NCBI GenBank assembly: GCA_017383945.1
Contig: JAFNUQ010000222.1
Coordinates: forward strand, 1-10,010
DNA from: Bacteroidales bacterium
GTDB lineage: Bacteria; Bacteroidota; Bacteroidia; Bacteroidales; UBA932
DNA: 10,010 bases
Reading direction: 5' to 3'
Shown here one piece after another: positions 1 to 7,574 of this stretch. Numbering within the stretch: position 1 is the stretch's first letter; every line of letters starts with the position of its first letter. Below the pieces are notes generated by a model. The model searched no databases, was not told where the DNA came from, and saw only the letters and a list, made by a program, of their open reading frames with translations. Made by a program: the position numbers and the translations under genes.

Positions 1-48
1 AACACACGCGCACGCAGCGCAAAACTGAGAATTGCAGAGAAGGTATGA
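1..48 (+). CDS. rsmH: 3' end of 16S rRNA (cytosine-1402-N4)-methyltransferase RsmH (MraW), partial
   Basis: Reading from base 1 gives 15 codons, NTRARSAKLRIAEKV, then TGA at 46-48. This closely matches the usual RsmH C-terminus, where an 'NPRARSAKLR' tail ends the protein. RsmH methylates N4 of C1402 in the ribosomal P-site region of 16S rRNA using S-adenosylmethionine. The gene sits at the head of most dcw clusters, directly before ftsL, as here. Only the tail is present, so the catalytic domain cannot be assessed. The stop overlaps the next start as ATGA at 45-48, supporting co-translation with the ftsL-like gene. The identification rests on a short match plus position, but both agree. Confidence 0.9.
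   Translation, partial: NTRARSAKLRIAEKV
45..48 (+). other. rsmH/ftsL stop-start overlap (ATGA)
   Basis: The start codon ATG at 45-47 overlaps the rsmH stop TGA at 46-48. The purine-rich AGAAGG just before it ends only one base from the ATG, too close for a normal Shine-Dalgarno sequence. Start by re-initiating or coupled ribosomes is therefore likely (inference). Confidence 0.85.
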
Positions 49-389
49 AGTTCTGGAAACTAGCTGACATAGGAGGTTTCTTCAGAAACAGCTTGACTGC
101 CATATTGAAAGGAGAGTTTCTGCTCCGTCTCAATGTGGGCAAGTACTTCGTGCACATCTGCTTCACATTCTTTCTCTTTGCAATGACGATCTGGGTCAGC
201 CTGGGCATTGAAAACACATTGGCAAAGGTAGAGGCTCAAAAGGCCGTAATCAAAGAATTGGAGATTGAACATTCTCAGAAGATTTATGAATATGCAACCC
301 TCGGAAGACGAGGCAACGTGGAAGCCGAGCTTGAAAAAGCAGGATCCAAGTTGGCAAAGCCACAGGAACCGGCTATAAGATTGAAATAG
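45..389 (+). CDS. ftsL: FtsL-like cell division protein, Bacteroidota type
   Basis: A 114-residue bitopic membrane protein. Residues 1-33 form a basic cytoplasmic tail, about 34-54 form one hydrophobic helix, and about 56-82 form a charged helix with coiled-coil character (ENTLAKVEAQKAVIKELEIE). A short basic tail follows. In the periplasm such proteins pair with FtsB-like partners and activate FtsW-FtsI at the septum. FtsL is poorly conserved in sequence, so the call rests on size, topology, the helix after the membrane segment, and position between rsmH and ftsI. The motif 'LGRRGNVEAEL' near residues 86-96 is in the place where Bacteroidota FtsL-like proteins (FtsL_2 family) often carry a conserved arginine segment. 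The start overlaps the rsmH stop, and its stop lies one base before ftsI. Function is inferred mostly from context. Confidence 0.85.
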   Translation: MKFWKLADIGGFFRNSLTAILKGEFLLRLNVGKYFVHICFTFFLFAMTIWVSLGIENTLAKVEAQKAVIKELEIEHSQKIYEYATLGRRGNVEAELEKAGSKLAKPQEPAIRLK

Positions 390-390
390 G

Positions 391-2253
391 ATGGAAAGCC
401 AGAATACGACACCTCAGAAAAAGCGTGACAGGATTGGAGTAATCCTGTATGTCGCCTATGTACTACTTCTTCTCGGAGCGGTAGGTATCGTCATTAATAT
501 TGCCGGCATCCAGCTTTTCTACAATCCTGACCCTAAGATTATTACAGAACTGACCCCTCGCAATCAGGAAAGAAAGATTGACCCTAAACGCGGAGACATC
601 CTTGATTGTAATGGCAAGTTGCTCGCAATCTCCTGCCCTAGCTATCAGCTGTATATGGATTGCACAGTTCTGAAAAGCAGCAACACTCCTGAGCAGGAAA
701 AGATATGGCTTGAAAAAGCAAGAGCCCTCGCCAAGGGACTTGCAGCAGAGTTCCCTCAATACAAAAATGCCGACGAGGTATATAAACTGATTGTCACCAG
801 CCGCAAGGATGGCAGAAAATATGTAAAGATCGGCACTGCAGTAGACCGCAACGGCTATAACCGCATCATCAAGCTGCCTTTATTTAACGAAGGTAGATAC
901 AAGAGTGGCATGCAGTGGGAGCAGGAAGACATCAGGCAATATCCATACGGCACGCTCGCGCGCAGAACGATAGGATTTGTGAGAAATAACAAGTCAAATG
1001 TGCGCAACACACACATCGGCCTTGAGGGCAAGTTTGATTATGTTCTCCACGGCAAGGAAGGCACAGAATACCTCAGACGCACAGATCACGGAAGAATCGT
1101 AAACAGTGATTCTACCACAGTCAATGCAGAAGACGGCATGGATCTGAGAACCACCATAAACATTGACTATCAAGAGATTGCCGATAAGGCTCTACGCGAG
1201 CAGATCGGAGAGGAGGAAGACCTTGAAGGTGCTTGCCTTGTGTTAATGGACACCAAGACCGGCGCAATCAGATCAATGGTCAACCTGGTCAAGGAGTCTG
1301 ACGGATCATTCTCCGAGGTTCAGAATCTTGCTGTAGGACGCAAAGGCGAGCCTGGTTCTGTATTCAAGACCGTAACCTTGATGTCAGTACTCAATGATGG
1401 TTATGTAAAGAGCCTGGAAGAAACCTTCCCGGCAACCAACGGACACGTAGCCGGAACCAGCATCAGAGACAGCCATATCCCTGATTTTGCTAGAGAGCAC
1501 AACACCAAGGAGATCTCCATATTGGACGGTTTCAAGATTTCATCCAACTATGTATTTGCAACCCTTGCGGTAAAATACTATGGCACAGAGAGCGGCACAC
1601 AGAAGTTCCTTGACAACATCTATAGCTACAAACTTGGTGAAGCGTTTGAGTTTGACCTGGACGGCCTCCAGACCCCTACCATCCCAAGCCCTAAGACCAG
1701 ATATTGGACCAATACTGACCTTGGATCGATTGCCTATGGATATAGTACCGGTGAGACTCCTTTGCACATCCTCACATTCTACAACGCTATCGCCAACAAG
1801 GGCAAGATGATGAAGCCTTACCTGGTTGAGAGCGTCGAGAAAGAGGGCAAAGTCAAGACCAAATATGGCCCATCTATCCTCAATGCAGCGATCTGCTCAA
1901 AAGCGGTAGCAGATACTATCACCAGAGCGCTCAAAGCTGTTACAGAGGATGGTACAGCACGCAGACTCAAAGGCGCAAAATGTACAGTTGCGGGAAAAAC
2001 CGGAACCTCATTTGGAACCTTTGACAATGGCAGATATGAAGACGAGAACGGAAGACGCAAATATCAGGGTACGTTTGTAGGATTTTTCCCAGCCGAAGAC
2101 CCGCAATATACAGTCATCTGTAGCGTTTATTCAAAGCCGACTCGCAAGAGTTTCCAGGGTGGCGGCATCCCGGCAAGAGCCATCAGGACACTGATTGATG
2201 AGGTTTACACTATTGACCCTTATTTCCAAACAAGCCTAAGAAGAGCAAGATAA
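391..2253 (+). CDS. ftsI: Septal class B penicillin-binding protein (peptidoglycan D,D-transpeptidase FtsI/PBP3)
   Basis: A 620-residue transpeptidase that cross-links septal peptidoglycan made by FtsW. A short basic cytoplasmic tail leads into one membrane anchor at about residues 15-42. The class B pedestal (dimerisation) domain runs from about 60 to 240; its 'RGDILDCNG' (67-75) corresponds to the usual RGxIxDRNG, with Cys in place of Arg. The transpeptidase domain follows with all three active-site motifs: SVFK (nucleophile Ser323, Lys326), SSN (384-386) and KTGT (536-539). The protein ends about 80 residues after KTG, so there is no C-terminal PASTA domain, which many Bacteroidota FtsI proteins carry. 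The start follows the ftsL stop by one base without a clear Shine-Dalgarno. The stop shares a base with murE in TAATG. Position beside ftsL and in the same operon as ftsW favours FtsI over the elongation PBP2. Confidence 0.96.
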   Translation: MESQNTTPQKKRDRIGVILYVAYVLLLLGAVGIVINIAGIQLFYNPDPKIITELTPRNQERKIDPKRGDILDCNGKLLAISCPSYQLYMDCTVLKSSNTPEQEKIWLEKARALAKGLAAEFPQYKNADEVYKLIVTSRKDGRKYVKIGTAVDRNGYNRIIKLPLFNEGRYKSGMQWEQEDIRQYPYGTLARRTIGFVRNNKSNVRNTHIGLEGKFDYVLHGKEGTEYLRRTDHGRIVNSDSTTVNAEDGMDLRTTINIDYQEIADKALREQIGEEEDLEGACLVLMDTKTGAIRSMVNLVKESDGSFSEVQNLAVGRKGEPGSVFKTVTLMSVLNDGYVKSLEETFPATNGHVAGTSIRDSHIPDFAREHNTKEISILDGFKISSNYVFATLAVKYYGTESGTQKFLDNIYSYKLGEAFEFDLDGLQTPTIPSPKTRYWTNTDLGSIAYGYSTGETPLHILTFYNAIANKGKMMKPYLVESVEKEGKVKTKYGPSILNAAICSKAVADTITRALKAVTEDGTARRLKGAKCTVAGKTGTSFGTFDNGRYEDENGRRKYQGTFVGFFPAEDPQYTVICSVYSKPTRKSFQGGGIPARAIRTLIDEVYTIDPYFQTSLRRAR

Positions 2254-2255
2254 TG
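2251..2255 (+). other. ftsI/murE stop-start overlap (TAATG)
   Basis: The ftsI stop TAA (2251-2253) and the murE start ATG (2253-2255) share one base. This geometry is typical of coupled termination and re-initiation and supports the chosen murE start. Confidence 0.85.
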
Positions 2256-3707
2256 AAGCTTTGGGACATCATAAAAGATTGCGGCGTGATCTCTTTTAAT
2301 GGAGATCGCGGCACTGACATCACTTCTATCACCAGTGACTCACGCAAGGTCACTGCCGGTTGCCTGTTCATCGCGATGAGCGGCACTAAGATAGATGGCA
2401 GGTCTTTTATTGAGCAGGCAGTAAAAGCGGGAGCCGTAGCCGTGATGGCGGAGGCTCCGGTTGAGCAGCCGGAAGGGTGCGAGAACCTTGCAATCGTGAG
2501 CGATTGCCGCTTTGCTGCAGCTATGGCAGCTGATTGCTTCTACGGCCATCCAAGCCGCGAGCTCAAGCTTGTCGGAATTACAGGAACCAACGGCAAGACC
2601 ACCACCGTGACCTTGCTATACAATATGTTCAAGGCTCTCGGACACAAGTGCGGGCTGCTCTCTACAATTGCAAATTTTGTAGGAGACGAGCGCAGAGAGA
2701 CCGTCAACACAACATCAGACCCGATTACAATCAATTCGCTGTTGCGAGAAATGATTGAGCGCGGCTGCGAATACTGCTTTATGGAAGTCAGCTCCATCGG
2801 AGTCGAGCAGAAAAGAGTGGCAGGGCTGCAATTTGCAGTCGGCATCTTCTCCAACCTGACTCACGACCACCTTGACTACCACGGAACATTTGCCGAATAC
2901 CTGCGCTGCAAGAAGGCGTTCTTTGACACTCTCCCGGCCTCGGCCAAGGCTATAGTCAATATTGACGACCGCAACGGACTGGTGATGACGCAGAACACCA
3001 AGGCAGAAGTAATCACATATTCTTGCAGATGCGCATCCGACCACCGTTGCAAAATCCTTGAACAAGGTTATGAGGGCATGCTTCTCAGCATTGACGGCAC
3101 AGAAGTCTGGTCACGACTCGTCGGCGGTCACAACGCATATAACCTTCTAGCTATCTACTGCACAGCTCTAGCGCTTGGCACAGACAGAGAGGAGGCACTG
3201 GTAGCGCTATCAACACTTCAGGCTGCAGCCGGTCGCCTTGAGACCATTTCCGGCCCTAAGGGTCTGACGGTAGTGATTGACTACGCACACACTCCGGATG
3301 CACTTGAAAACGTGCTCAAGACCCTGAGAGAAGTATCCGCAAAATCGGAACTCATCTGCCTCTTTGGTTGCGGAGGAGATAGGGATAAGACAAAGCGTCC
3401 TGAGATGGCTGCAATCGCACAGAAGTATGCTGACCGCATCTTCCTGAGCTCAGACAACAGCCGATCAGAACGCACAGAAGATATTATTGAAGATATCAAA
3501 AAGGGCCTTGACAATGCCGGATTGGCAAAGACAATCAGCATTGCCGACCGCAAGGAAGCCATCCGCACAGCAATATTGCTTGCACCACAAGGAGCAACAA
3601 TCCTGCTGGCAGGCAAAGGACACGAGACATACCAGATTATTGGTCAGGAGAAGGCTCATTTTGATGAGAGAGAGATTGTAAACGAAGTATTTAAAAGTAT
3701 ACTATAA
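2253..3707 (+). CDS. murE: UDP-N-acetylmuramoyl-L-alanyl-D-glutamate ligase, third residue adding (MurE; probably meso-diaminopimelate type)
   Basis: A 484-residue cytoplasmic Mur ligase that uses ATP to add the third stem-peptide residue to UDP-MurNAc-L-Ala-D-Glu. The N-terminal UDP-binding domain covers about 1-100. The central ATPase domain has the P-loop GTNGKTTT (111-118, Lys115), DHLDYH (205-210) and the likely carbamylated Lys220 in 'YLRCKKAFF'. The C-terminal domain has DYAHTPDAL (343-351), GCGGDRDK (372-379) and GKGHE (454-458). The motif that selects the amino acid reads DNSR (401-404) rather than the DNPR of diaminopimelate-type enzymes. The arginine that contacts diaminopimelate is kept, so meso-diaminopimelate remains the best guess. 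Two further motifs also differ: TTSDP (153-157) and EVSSI (178-182) where TTPDP and EVSSH are usual. Length and all core catalytic residues are normal, so it is expected to be active. One-base overlaps on both sides place it firmly in the operon. Confidence 0.96.
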   Translation: MKLWDIIKDCGVISFNGDRGTDITSITSDSRKVTAGCLFIAMSGTKIDGRSFIEQAVKAGAVAVMAEAPVEQPEGCENLAIVSDCRFAAAMAADCFYGHPSRELKLVGITGTNGKTTTVTLLYNMFKALGHKCGLLSTIANFVGDERRETVNTTSDPITINSLLREMIERGCEYCFMEVSSIGVEQKRVAGLQFAVGIFSNLTHDHLDYHGTFAEYLRCKKAFFDTLPASAKAIVNIDDRNGLVMTQNTKAEVITYSCRCASDHRCKILEQGYEGMLLSIDGTEVWSRLVGGHNAYNLLAIYCTALALGTDREEALVALSTLQAAAGRLETISGPKGLTVVIDYAHTPDALENVLKTLREVSAKSELICLFGCGGDRDKTKRPEMAAIAQKYADRIFLSSDNSRSERTEDIIEDIKKGLDNAGLAKTISIADRKEAIRTAILLAPQGATILLAGKGHETYQIIGQEKAHFDEREIVNEVFKSIL

Positions 3708-3709
3708 TG
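3705..3709 (+). other. murE/mraY stop-start overlap (TAATG)
   Basis: The murE TAA (3705-3707) and mraY ATG (3707-3709) share one base, repeating the arrangement at ftsI/murE. The sequence just before is A/T-rich with no Shine-Dalgarno, so coupling probably drives initiation (inference). Confidence 0.85.
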
Positions 3710-4864
3710 ATATATCACATCATAGACTTGCTTGAGAGACTGGGGATCGAGCTCCCCGGATCAGGACTCATGCACTATCAATCATTTAGAGCGATGCTTG
3801 CCGCAGTGCTCAGTATTCTGATTGCATTCCTTGCAGGCGGAAAGATCATCAAGTGGTTGCAGCGCAAGCAGATAGGAGAAACCATCAGAGATCTGGGCCT
3901 GGAGGGACAGATGCAGAAAAAAGGCACACCTACTATGGGAGGTATTATCATTTTGGTTTCCGTGCTTGGCTCTGCCCTGCTGACCTGCCGTCTCGATAGC
4001 ATATATACTATCCTCCTGCTCGTCACCACAATATGGTGTGCGGGAATTGGCTTTGCAGACGACTACATCAAAGTATTCAAGAAGCGCAAAGAGGGTATGA
4101 GCGAGAAAGGAAAGCTCATCCTTCAGTTTGGCTTAGGCCTCTTCATTGCGCTGACAGTATGCATCAGCCCAACCATAATGAGCGATCAGCTCACGACAAC
4201 AATTCCTTTTGTCAAAGCACACGAGTTCGATTATTCTTGGCTCTCGCCATTTAAAGGTCAGATGGGAGTATACTGCTCTTGGGGAATATATATGTTGATG
4301 ATAATCGTCGTAATCCTCGCTTGCTCAAATGGCGCCAACCTTACCGACGGTATGGACGGTCTGGCAGCCGGAAACTCGGCAATAATTGGCGTAGCGATCG
4401 GTATCATGGCCTGGCTCGGAGGTGACGTTATTGACTCCAACTATCTCAACATCATGTACATCCCTGGTTCTGGAGAGGTAGCAATCTTTATGGCTGCATT
4501 TGTGGGTGCGTTGCTCGGATTTCTCTGGTACAACACCTTCCCTGCTCAGGTATTTATGGGAGATACAGGTTCATTGATGATAGGCGGCGTCATCGGAGTG
4601 AGTGCTATACTCATCCGCAAGGAGCTCCTTCTTCCTCTGCTTTGTGGCGTATTCTTTATGGAAAGCCTTTCAGTCATCATTCAGAGGACCTGGTTCAAAC
4701 ACACAAAACGCAAATACGGAGAAGGCAGAAGAGTATTCTTGATGGCCCCTCTCCACCATCATTATCAGAAACAGGGCATCCCTGAACCACGTATCGTTAC
4801 TCGTTTCTGGATTATAGGAATTTTATTGGCAGTGGGCACACTTGCACTTTTAAAGATCAGATAG
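3707..4864 (+). CDS. mraY: Phospho-N-acetylmuramoyl-pentapeptide transferase (MraY, lipid I synthase)
   Basis: A 385-residue polytopic inner-membrane enzyme that moves phospho-MurNAc-pentapeptide from UDP to undecaprenyl phosphate, giving lipid I. About ten hydrophobic segments can be followed, the first at about 27-45 and the last at about 366-383. Diagnostic cytoplasmic-loop motifs are all present: KKGTPTMGG (71-79), ADDYIK (117-122, the acidic pair Asp118/Asp119), NLTDGMDGLA (211-220), FMGDTGSL (283-290, Asp286 equivalent to the essential Mg-binding Asp) and PLHHHYQ (348-354, the triple-His motif). It is slightly longer than the 360-residue E. coli protein; the extra length appears to lie mainly in the loop at about 155-190. 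That loop lies between membrane segments, and longer MraY proteins are common in Bacteroidota. The start is fixed by the TAATG overlap with murE, and murD follows after three bases. Confidence 0.98.
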   Translation: MIYHIIDLLERLGIELPGSGLMHYQSFRAMLAAVLSILIAFLAGGKIIKWLQRKQIGETIRDLGLEGQMQKKGTPTMGGIIILVSVLGSALLTCRLDSIYTILLLVTTIWCAGIGFADDYIKVFKKRKEGMSEKGKLILQFGLGLFIALTVCISPTIMSDQLTTTIPFVKAHEFDYSWLSPFKGQMGVYCSWGIYMLMIIVVILACSNGANLTDGMDGLAAGNSAIIGVAIGIMAWLGGDVIDSNYLNIMYIPGSGEVAIFMAAFVGALLGFLWYNTFPAQVFMGDTGSLMIGGVIGVSAILIRKELLLPLLCGVFFMESLSVIIQRTWFKHTKRKYGEGRRVFLMAPLHHHYQKQGIPEPRIVTRFWIIGILLAVGTLALLKIR

Positions 4865-4867
4865 ACA

Positions 4868-6220
4868 ATGACTCAAGATAGAAAAAGAATAGTAGTACTT
4901 GGTGGCGGCGAGAGCGGCGTCGGCGCAGCTGTGCTCGCAAAGGTAAAGGGTTTTGATGTTTTCCTTTCTGATCAGAAGACCTTAAAGGAAGAATATCTGA
5001 ACACGCTCAAGCAGTGGGAAATCGCCTACGAAGAAGGCGGTCACAGCAGCGAGCTCATCCTCAATGCTGACGAAGTCATCAAGAGCCCGGGTATCCCATC
5101 TACTGCACCAATGGTTCAAGCCATCAGAGAGAAGGGCATCCACATCATTTCGGAGATAGAATTTGCGTCCCGCTATGACAACGCAAAGAAGATCTGCATT
5201 ACAGGTTCCAACGGAAAGACAACAACTACCTCGCTGATCCATTATCTTCTCCAGGACGCAGGCCTCAACGTCGGCTTGGGAGGAAACATCGGCACAAGCT
5301 ATGCCCTCCAGGTGGCTACTCAGAAGCACGACTATTATGTGCTTGAGATCAGCAGTTTCCAGCTTGATGATTGTTACGAATTCCGCCCTGACATTGCAAT
5401 CATCACCAACATAACTCCTGACCATCTGGATCGATATAACCACAAGATGGAGAATTATGTCAAGGCAAAATGGCGCATCACCCAGAATATGCGTGAGGAA
5501 GATTGCTTTATCTTCAACTCAGATGATGCAATCACCATCGATAGCCTTAGCCAGATTGTACTCAAAGCCAAGATGCTGCCATTTACACAGAAAGGCATCG
5601 TAGAGCAGGGTGCATTTGTGAGCGAAGACAAGATGGTTGTCAGATATGAGCAGGACGAGAGCTGGATGTACCTCAACGAGCTCGCACTTGGCGGCAAGCA
5701 CAACCTATATAATTCGATGGCAGCAGCGCTTGCAGCAAAGGCCAGCGGTATCAGCAACGAAGTGATCCGCGAGAGTCTGATGAGTTTCAAAGGCATAGAG
5801 CATCGTCTTGAAAAAGTGCTGAGCGTGGGAGATGTACTTTATATCAACGACTCTAAAGCAACCAATGTAGACGCAGCTTGGTATGCTCTTGAAGCGCAGA
5901 CAAGGCCCGTAGTATGGATTGTCGGGGGCACAGACAAAGGCAACGATTACTCTGTCCTTGGCGAGCTTGTAAAGCAGAAAGTCAAGGCGATCGTGTGTCT
6001 CGGAGTTGACAATAGCCGCATACACGCAGCCTTTGAAGATATAGTAGGCAAAGACAATATCGCAGATACACTCTCGGCAGAACAGGCAGTACTTAAAGCC
6101 TCAGAATTTTCCGCTGCGGGAGACGTGGTACTTCTGAGTCCTTGCTGTGCAAGTTTTGACCTCTTCAAGAACTACGAGGACAGAGGTCGTCAGTTTAAGG
6201 ATGCTGTAAGAAAATTATAA
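4868..6220 (+). CDS. murD: UDP-N-acetylmuramoyl-L-alanine--D-glutamate ligase (MurD)
   Basis: A 450-residue cytoplasmic ligase that adds D-glutamate to UDP-MurNAc-L-Ala with ATP. The N-terminal Rossmann-like domain opens with VVLGGGESGVG (9-19), the UDP-binding loop. The ATPase domain has GSNGKTTT (113-120, Lys117), EISSFQLD (160-167), NITPDHLDRY (181-190, His186) and the likely carbamylated Lys201 in 'KAKWRI'. The C-terminal domain has HRLE (312-315), DSKATN (328-333), GGTDKG (353-358) and SPCCASFDLFKNYEDRG (424-440), which is specific to MurD and separates it from MurC, MurE and MurF. Length matches the family. It starts three bases after the mraY stop with no clear Shine-Dalgarno. ftsW begins four bases after its stop. 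All motifs look canonical, unlike those of the neighbouring murE. Confidence 0.98.
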   Translation: MTQDRKRIVVLGGGESGVGAAVLAKVKGFDVFLSDQKTLKEEYLNTLKQWEIAYEEGGHSSELILNADEVIKSPGIPSTAPMVQAIREKGIHIISEIEFASRYDNAKKICITGSNGKTTTTSLIHYLLQDAGLNVGLGGNIGTSYALQVATQKHDYYVLEISSFQLDDCYEFRPDIAIITNITPDHLDRYNHKMENYVKAKWRITQNMREEDCFIFNSDDAITIDSLSQIVLKAKMLPFTQKGIVEQGAFVSEDKMVVRYEQDESWMYLNELALGGKHNLYNSMAAALAAKASGISNEVIRESLMSFKGIEHRLEKVLSVGDVLYINDSKATNVDAAWYALEAQTRPVVWIVGGTDKGNDYSVLGELVKQKVKAIVCLGVDNSRIHAAFEDIVGKDNIADTLSAEQAVLKASEFSAAGDVVLLSPCCASFDLFKNYEDRGRQFKDAVRKL

Positions 6221-6224
6221 AGAG

Positions 6225-7574
6225 ATGAGCAACAAGAAGAAGGGTACGTTTTGGAATCTCATTGACCGCCTTGAAGGAGACAAGGTGGTCTGGATAATTG
6301 TGCTCCTGCTCTTCCTGTTCTCTATCGTGTGTATGTTCTCATCGACATCTCGTCTTCTTAGAGGAGATGCCACAAGACTAGAGATTGTAGCAGATCAGTT
6401 TTTAGCTGTCGGCTTCGGCCTCGCGGTAATAATCGGCCTATACAACATAAAGAATATCAAGGTATTCCGCGTGGGAGCAATGCTCGGATTCCCACTCTCC
6501 TTTATCCTACTGCTACTGCTTGACACTCACGCCAATCTTGGATTTATCAAGGCTATCGAGCTCAACGGAGCATACCGTATCCTTGCTGTGCCAGGACTTC
6601 AGATCCACGTATTTGAGGTGGTTAAGGTAGCAATGATCCTATACCTTGCATGGGCGCTGGACTCATCAAAAAGAGGCTTGCTCAAGCTAGGAAATCTGAG
6701 CAAACAATGGCTCAAGGTACTGTTTATCTATGCGCCTTTCCTGATTATCTTTATGATGATTATCCCGGGCAGTAATTCAAGTGCTTTGGTAATCGGTGGA
6801 ATTATGTTTGTCACCATCCTTCTCGGTGGTGGAAACTTCAAGGATATGGCCATCCTTGCCGCTGCCGGATGCATTGCTCTTGGAATATGCGTGGGTATTT
6901 TCTACATTTCAGGTGGAAATTATATGAGGCGCATCGGAACGGGCGTAAACCGCATTTTTGAAGATCAGGACTGGGAGAAGCAGTTCTTGAGTTCAGGCAG
7001 GGGCACAGTAAAATGGCAAGAGGCTCTTGATGAAATGAGACAGCCCGTCAGTGCCAAGATTGCCATCAAGGAAGGCGGCATCATCGGCAAGGGTCCGGGA
7101 CAGAGCACACAGAGATATGTTGTCCCAGACATCTCTGAGGACTATATGTATAGCTTCATCATTGAAGAATACGGAATACTTGGCGGAATAGCTGTGATCT
7201 GCCTTTACTTGTCACTGCTCGCCAGAGGCTCGATCATTGTGAGAAACTGCGGCTCAGACAGCTTTGCAAAGCTCAGCGTAGCGGGTCTGTGCCTGCTCAT
7301 CACGGGACAAGCTTTCCTGCATATGTTTGTCAATGTGGGAATAGGTCCTATGACCGGCCAGACATTGCCGATAATCAGTCACGGAACCAGCGCATTGCTG
7401 TGCTTCTGCGTTGCATTTGGCGTGATACTCTCCATCAGCAGAATCGCCGTGAGACGCATCGCCAAGGAAACCTCTGCAGCAGAGCCACTTATGCACATGC
7501 ACGAAGTTAACGCCAGTCTTTCAGATCTGGACGCTTTTGAATCAGGAAAAATGGACGAATACAATGAAATATAA
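6225..7574 (+). CDS. ftsW: Septal peptidoglycan glycosyltransferase FtsW (SEDS family)
   Basis: A 449-residue SEDS protein that polymerises lipid II into septal glycan together with FtsI. About ten membrane segments are visible, from about 20-40 to 385-405. The large extracytoplasmic loop (about 230-315) lies between segments 7 and 8, as in RodA/FtsW. It ends in 'VVPDISEDYMYSFIIEEYG', where Asp306 aligns with the catalytic aspartate of SEDS enzymes. The conserved block near the C-terminus reads GIGPMTGQTLPIISHGTSAL (372-391). The earlier conserved region reads NGAYRI (114-119) followed by 'QIHVFEVVKV' (126-135), where NGAxRW and QPSE are usual; the Glu is kept. A hydrophilic tail of about 40 residues follows the last helix. 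RodA is the alternative, but the location between murD and murG, and ftsI in the same operon, favour FtsW. Its last 11 bases overlap murG. Confidence 0.95.
   Translation: MSNKKKGTFWNLIDRLEGDKVVWIIVLLLFLFSIVCMFSSTSRLLRGDATRLEIVADQFLAVGFGLAVIIGLYNIKNIKVFRVGAMLGFPLSFILLLLLDTHANLGFIKAIELNGAYRILAVPGLQIHVFEVVKVAMILYLAWALDSSKRGLLKLGNLSKQWLKVLFIYAPFLIIFMMIIPGSNSSALVIGGIMFVTILLGGGNFKDMAILAAAGCIALGICVGIFYISGGNYMRRIGTGVNRIFEDQDWEKQFLSSGRGTVKWQEALDEMRQPVSAKIAIKEGGIIGKGPGQSTQRYVVPDISEDYMYSFIIEEYGILGGIAVICLYLSLLARGSIIVRNCGSDSFAKLSVAGLCLLITGQAFLHMFVNVGIGPMTGQTLPIISHGTSALLCFCVAFGVILSISRIAVRRIAKETSAAEPLMHMHEVNASLSDLDAFESGKMDEYNEI
7564..7574 (+). other. ftsW/murG 11-base overlap
   Basis: The murG ATG at 7564-7566 lies inside the last codons of ftsW, whose TAA is at 7572-7574. 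A weak purine run, AGGAAAAA (7544-7551), lies some 12 bases upstream and could aid initiation, but its spacing is longer than optimal. Confidence 0.75.

Noticed and set aside
2715..3065. Open frames on the - strand opposite murE (also 2540-2854 and 3281-3616)
   Set aside because: They mirror conserved murE coding sequence, overlap one another in places and lack any recognisable protein features.
4861..4868. Possible promoter or terminator in the mraY-murD and murD-ftsW gaps
   Set aside because: The gaps are three and four bases long, with no hairpin or promoter-like sequence specific to them.
4982..5443. Open frame on the - strand (153 codons) opposite murD
   Set aside because: It overlaps the conserved ATPase domain of murD, has no recognisable motif, and has no start context or neighbours on that strand.
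7537..7563. Longer murG start at TTG 7537
   Set aside because: It would add nine polar residues (first nine codons) before a well-placed ATG at 7564 and enlarge the overlap with ftsW. The ATG start puts the GGGTGGH loop at the position usual for MurG.
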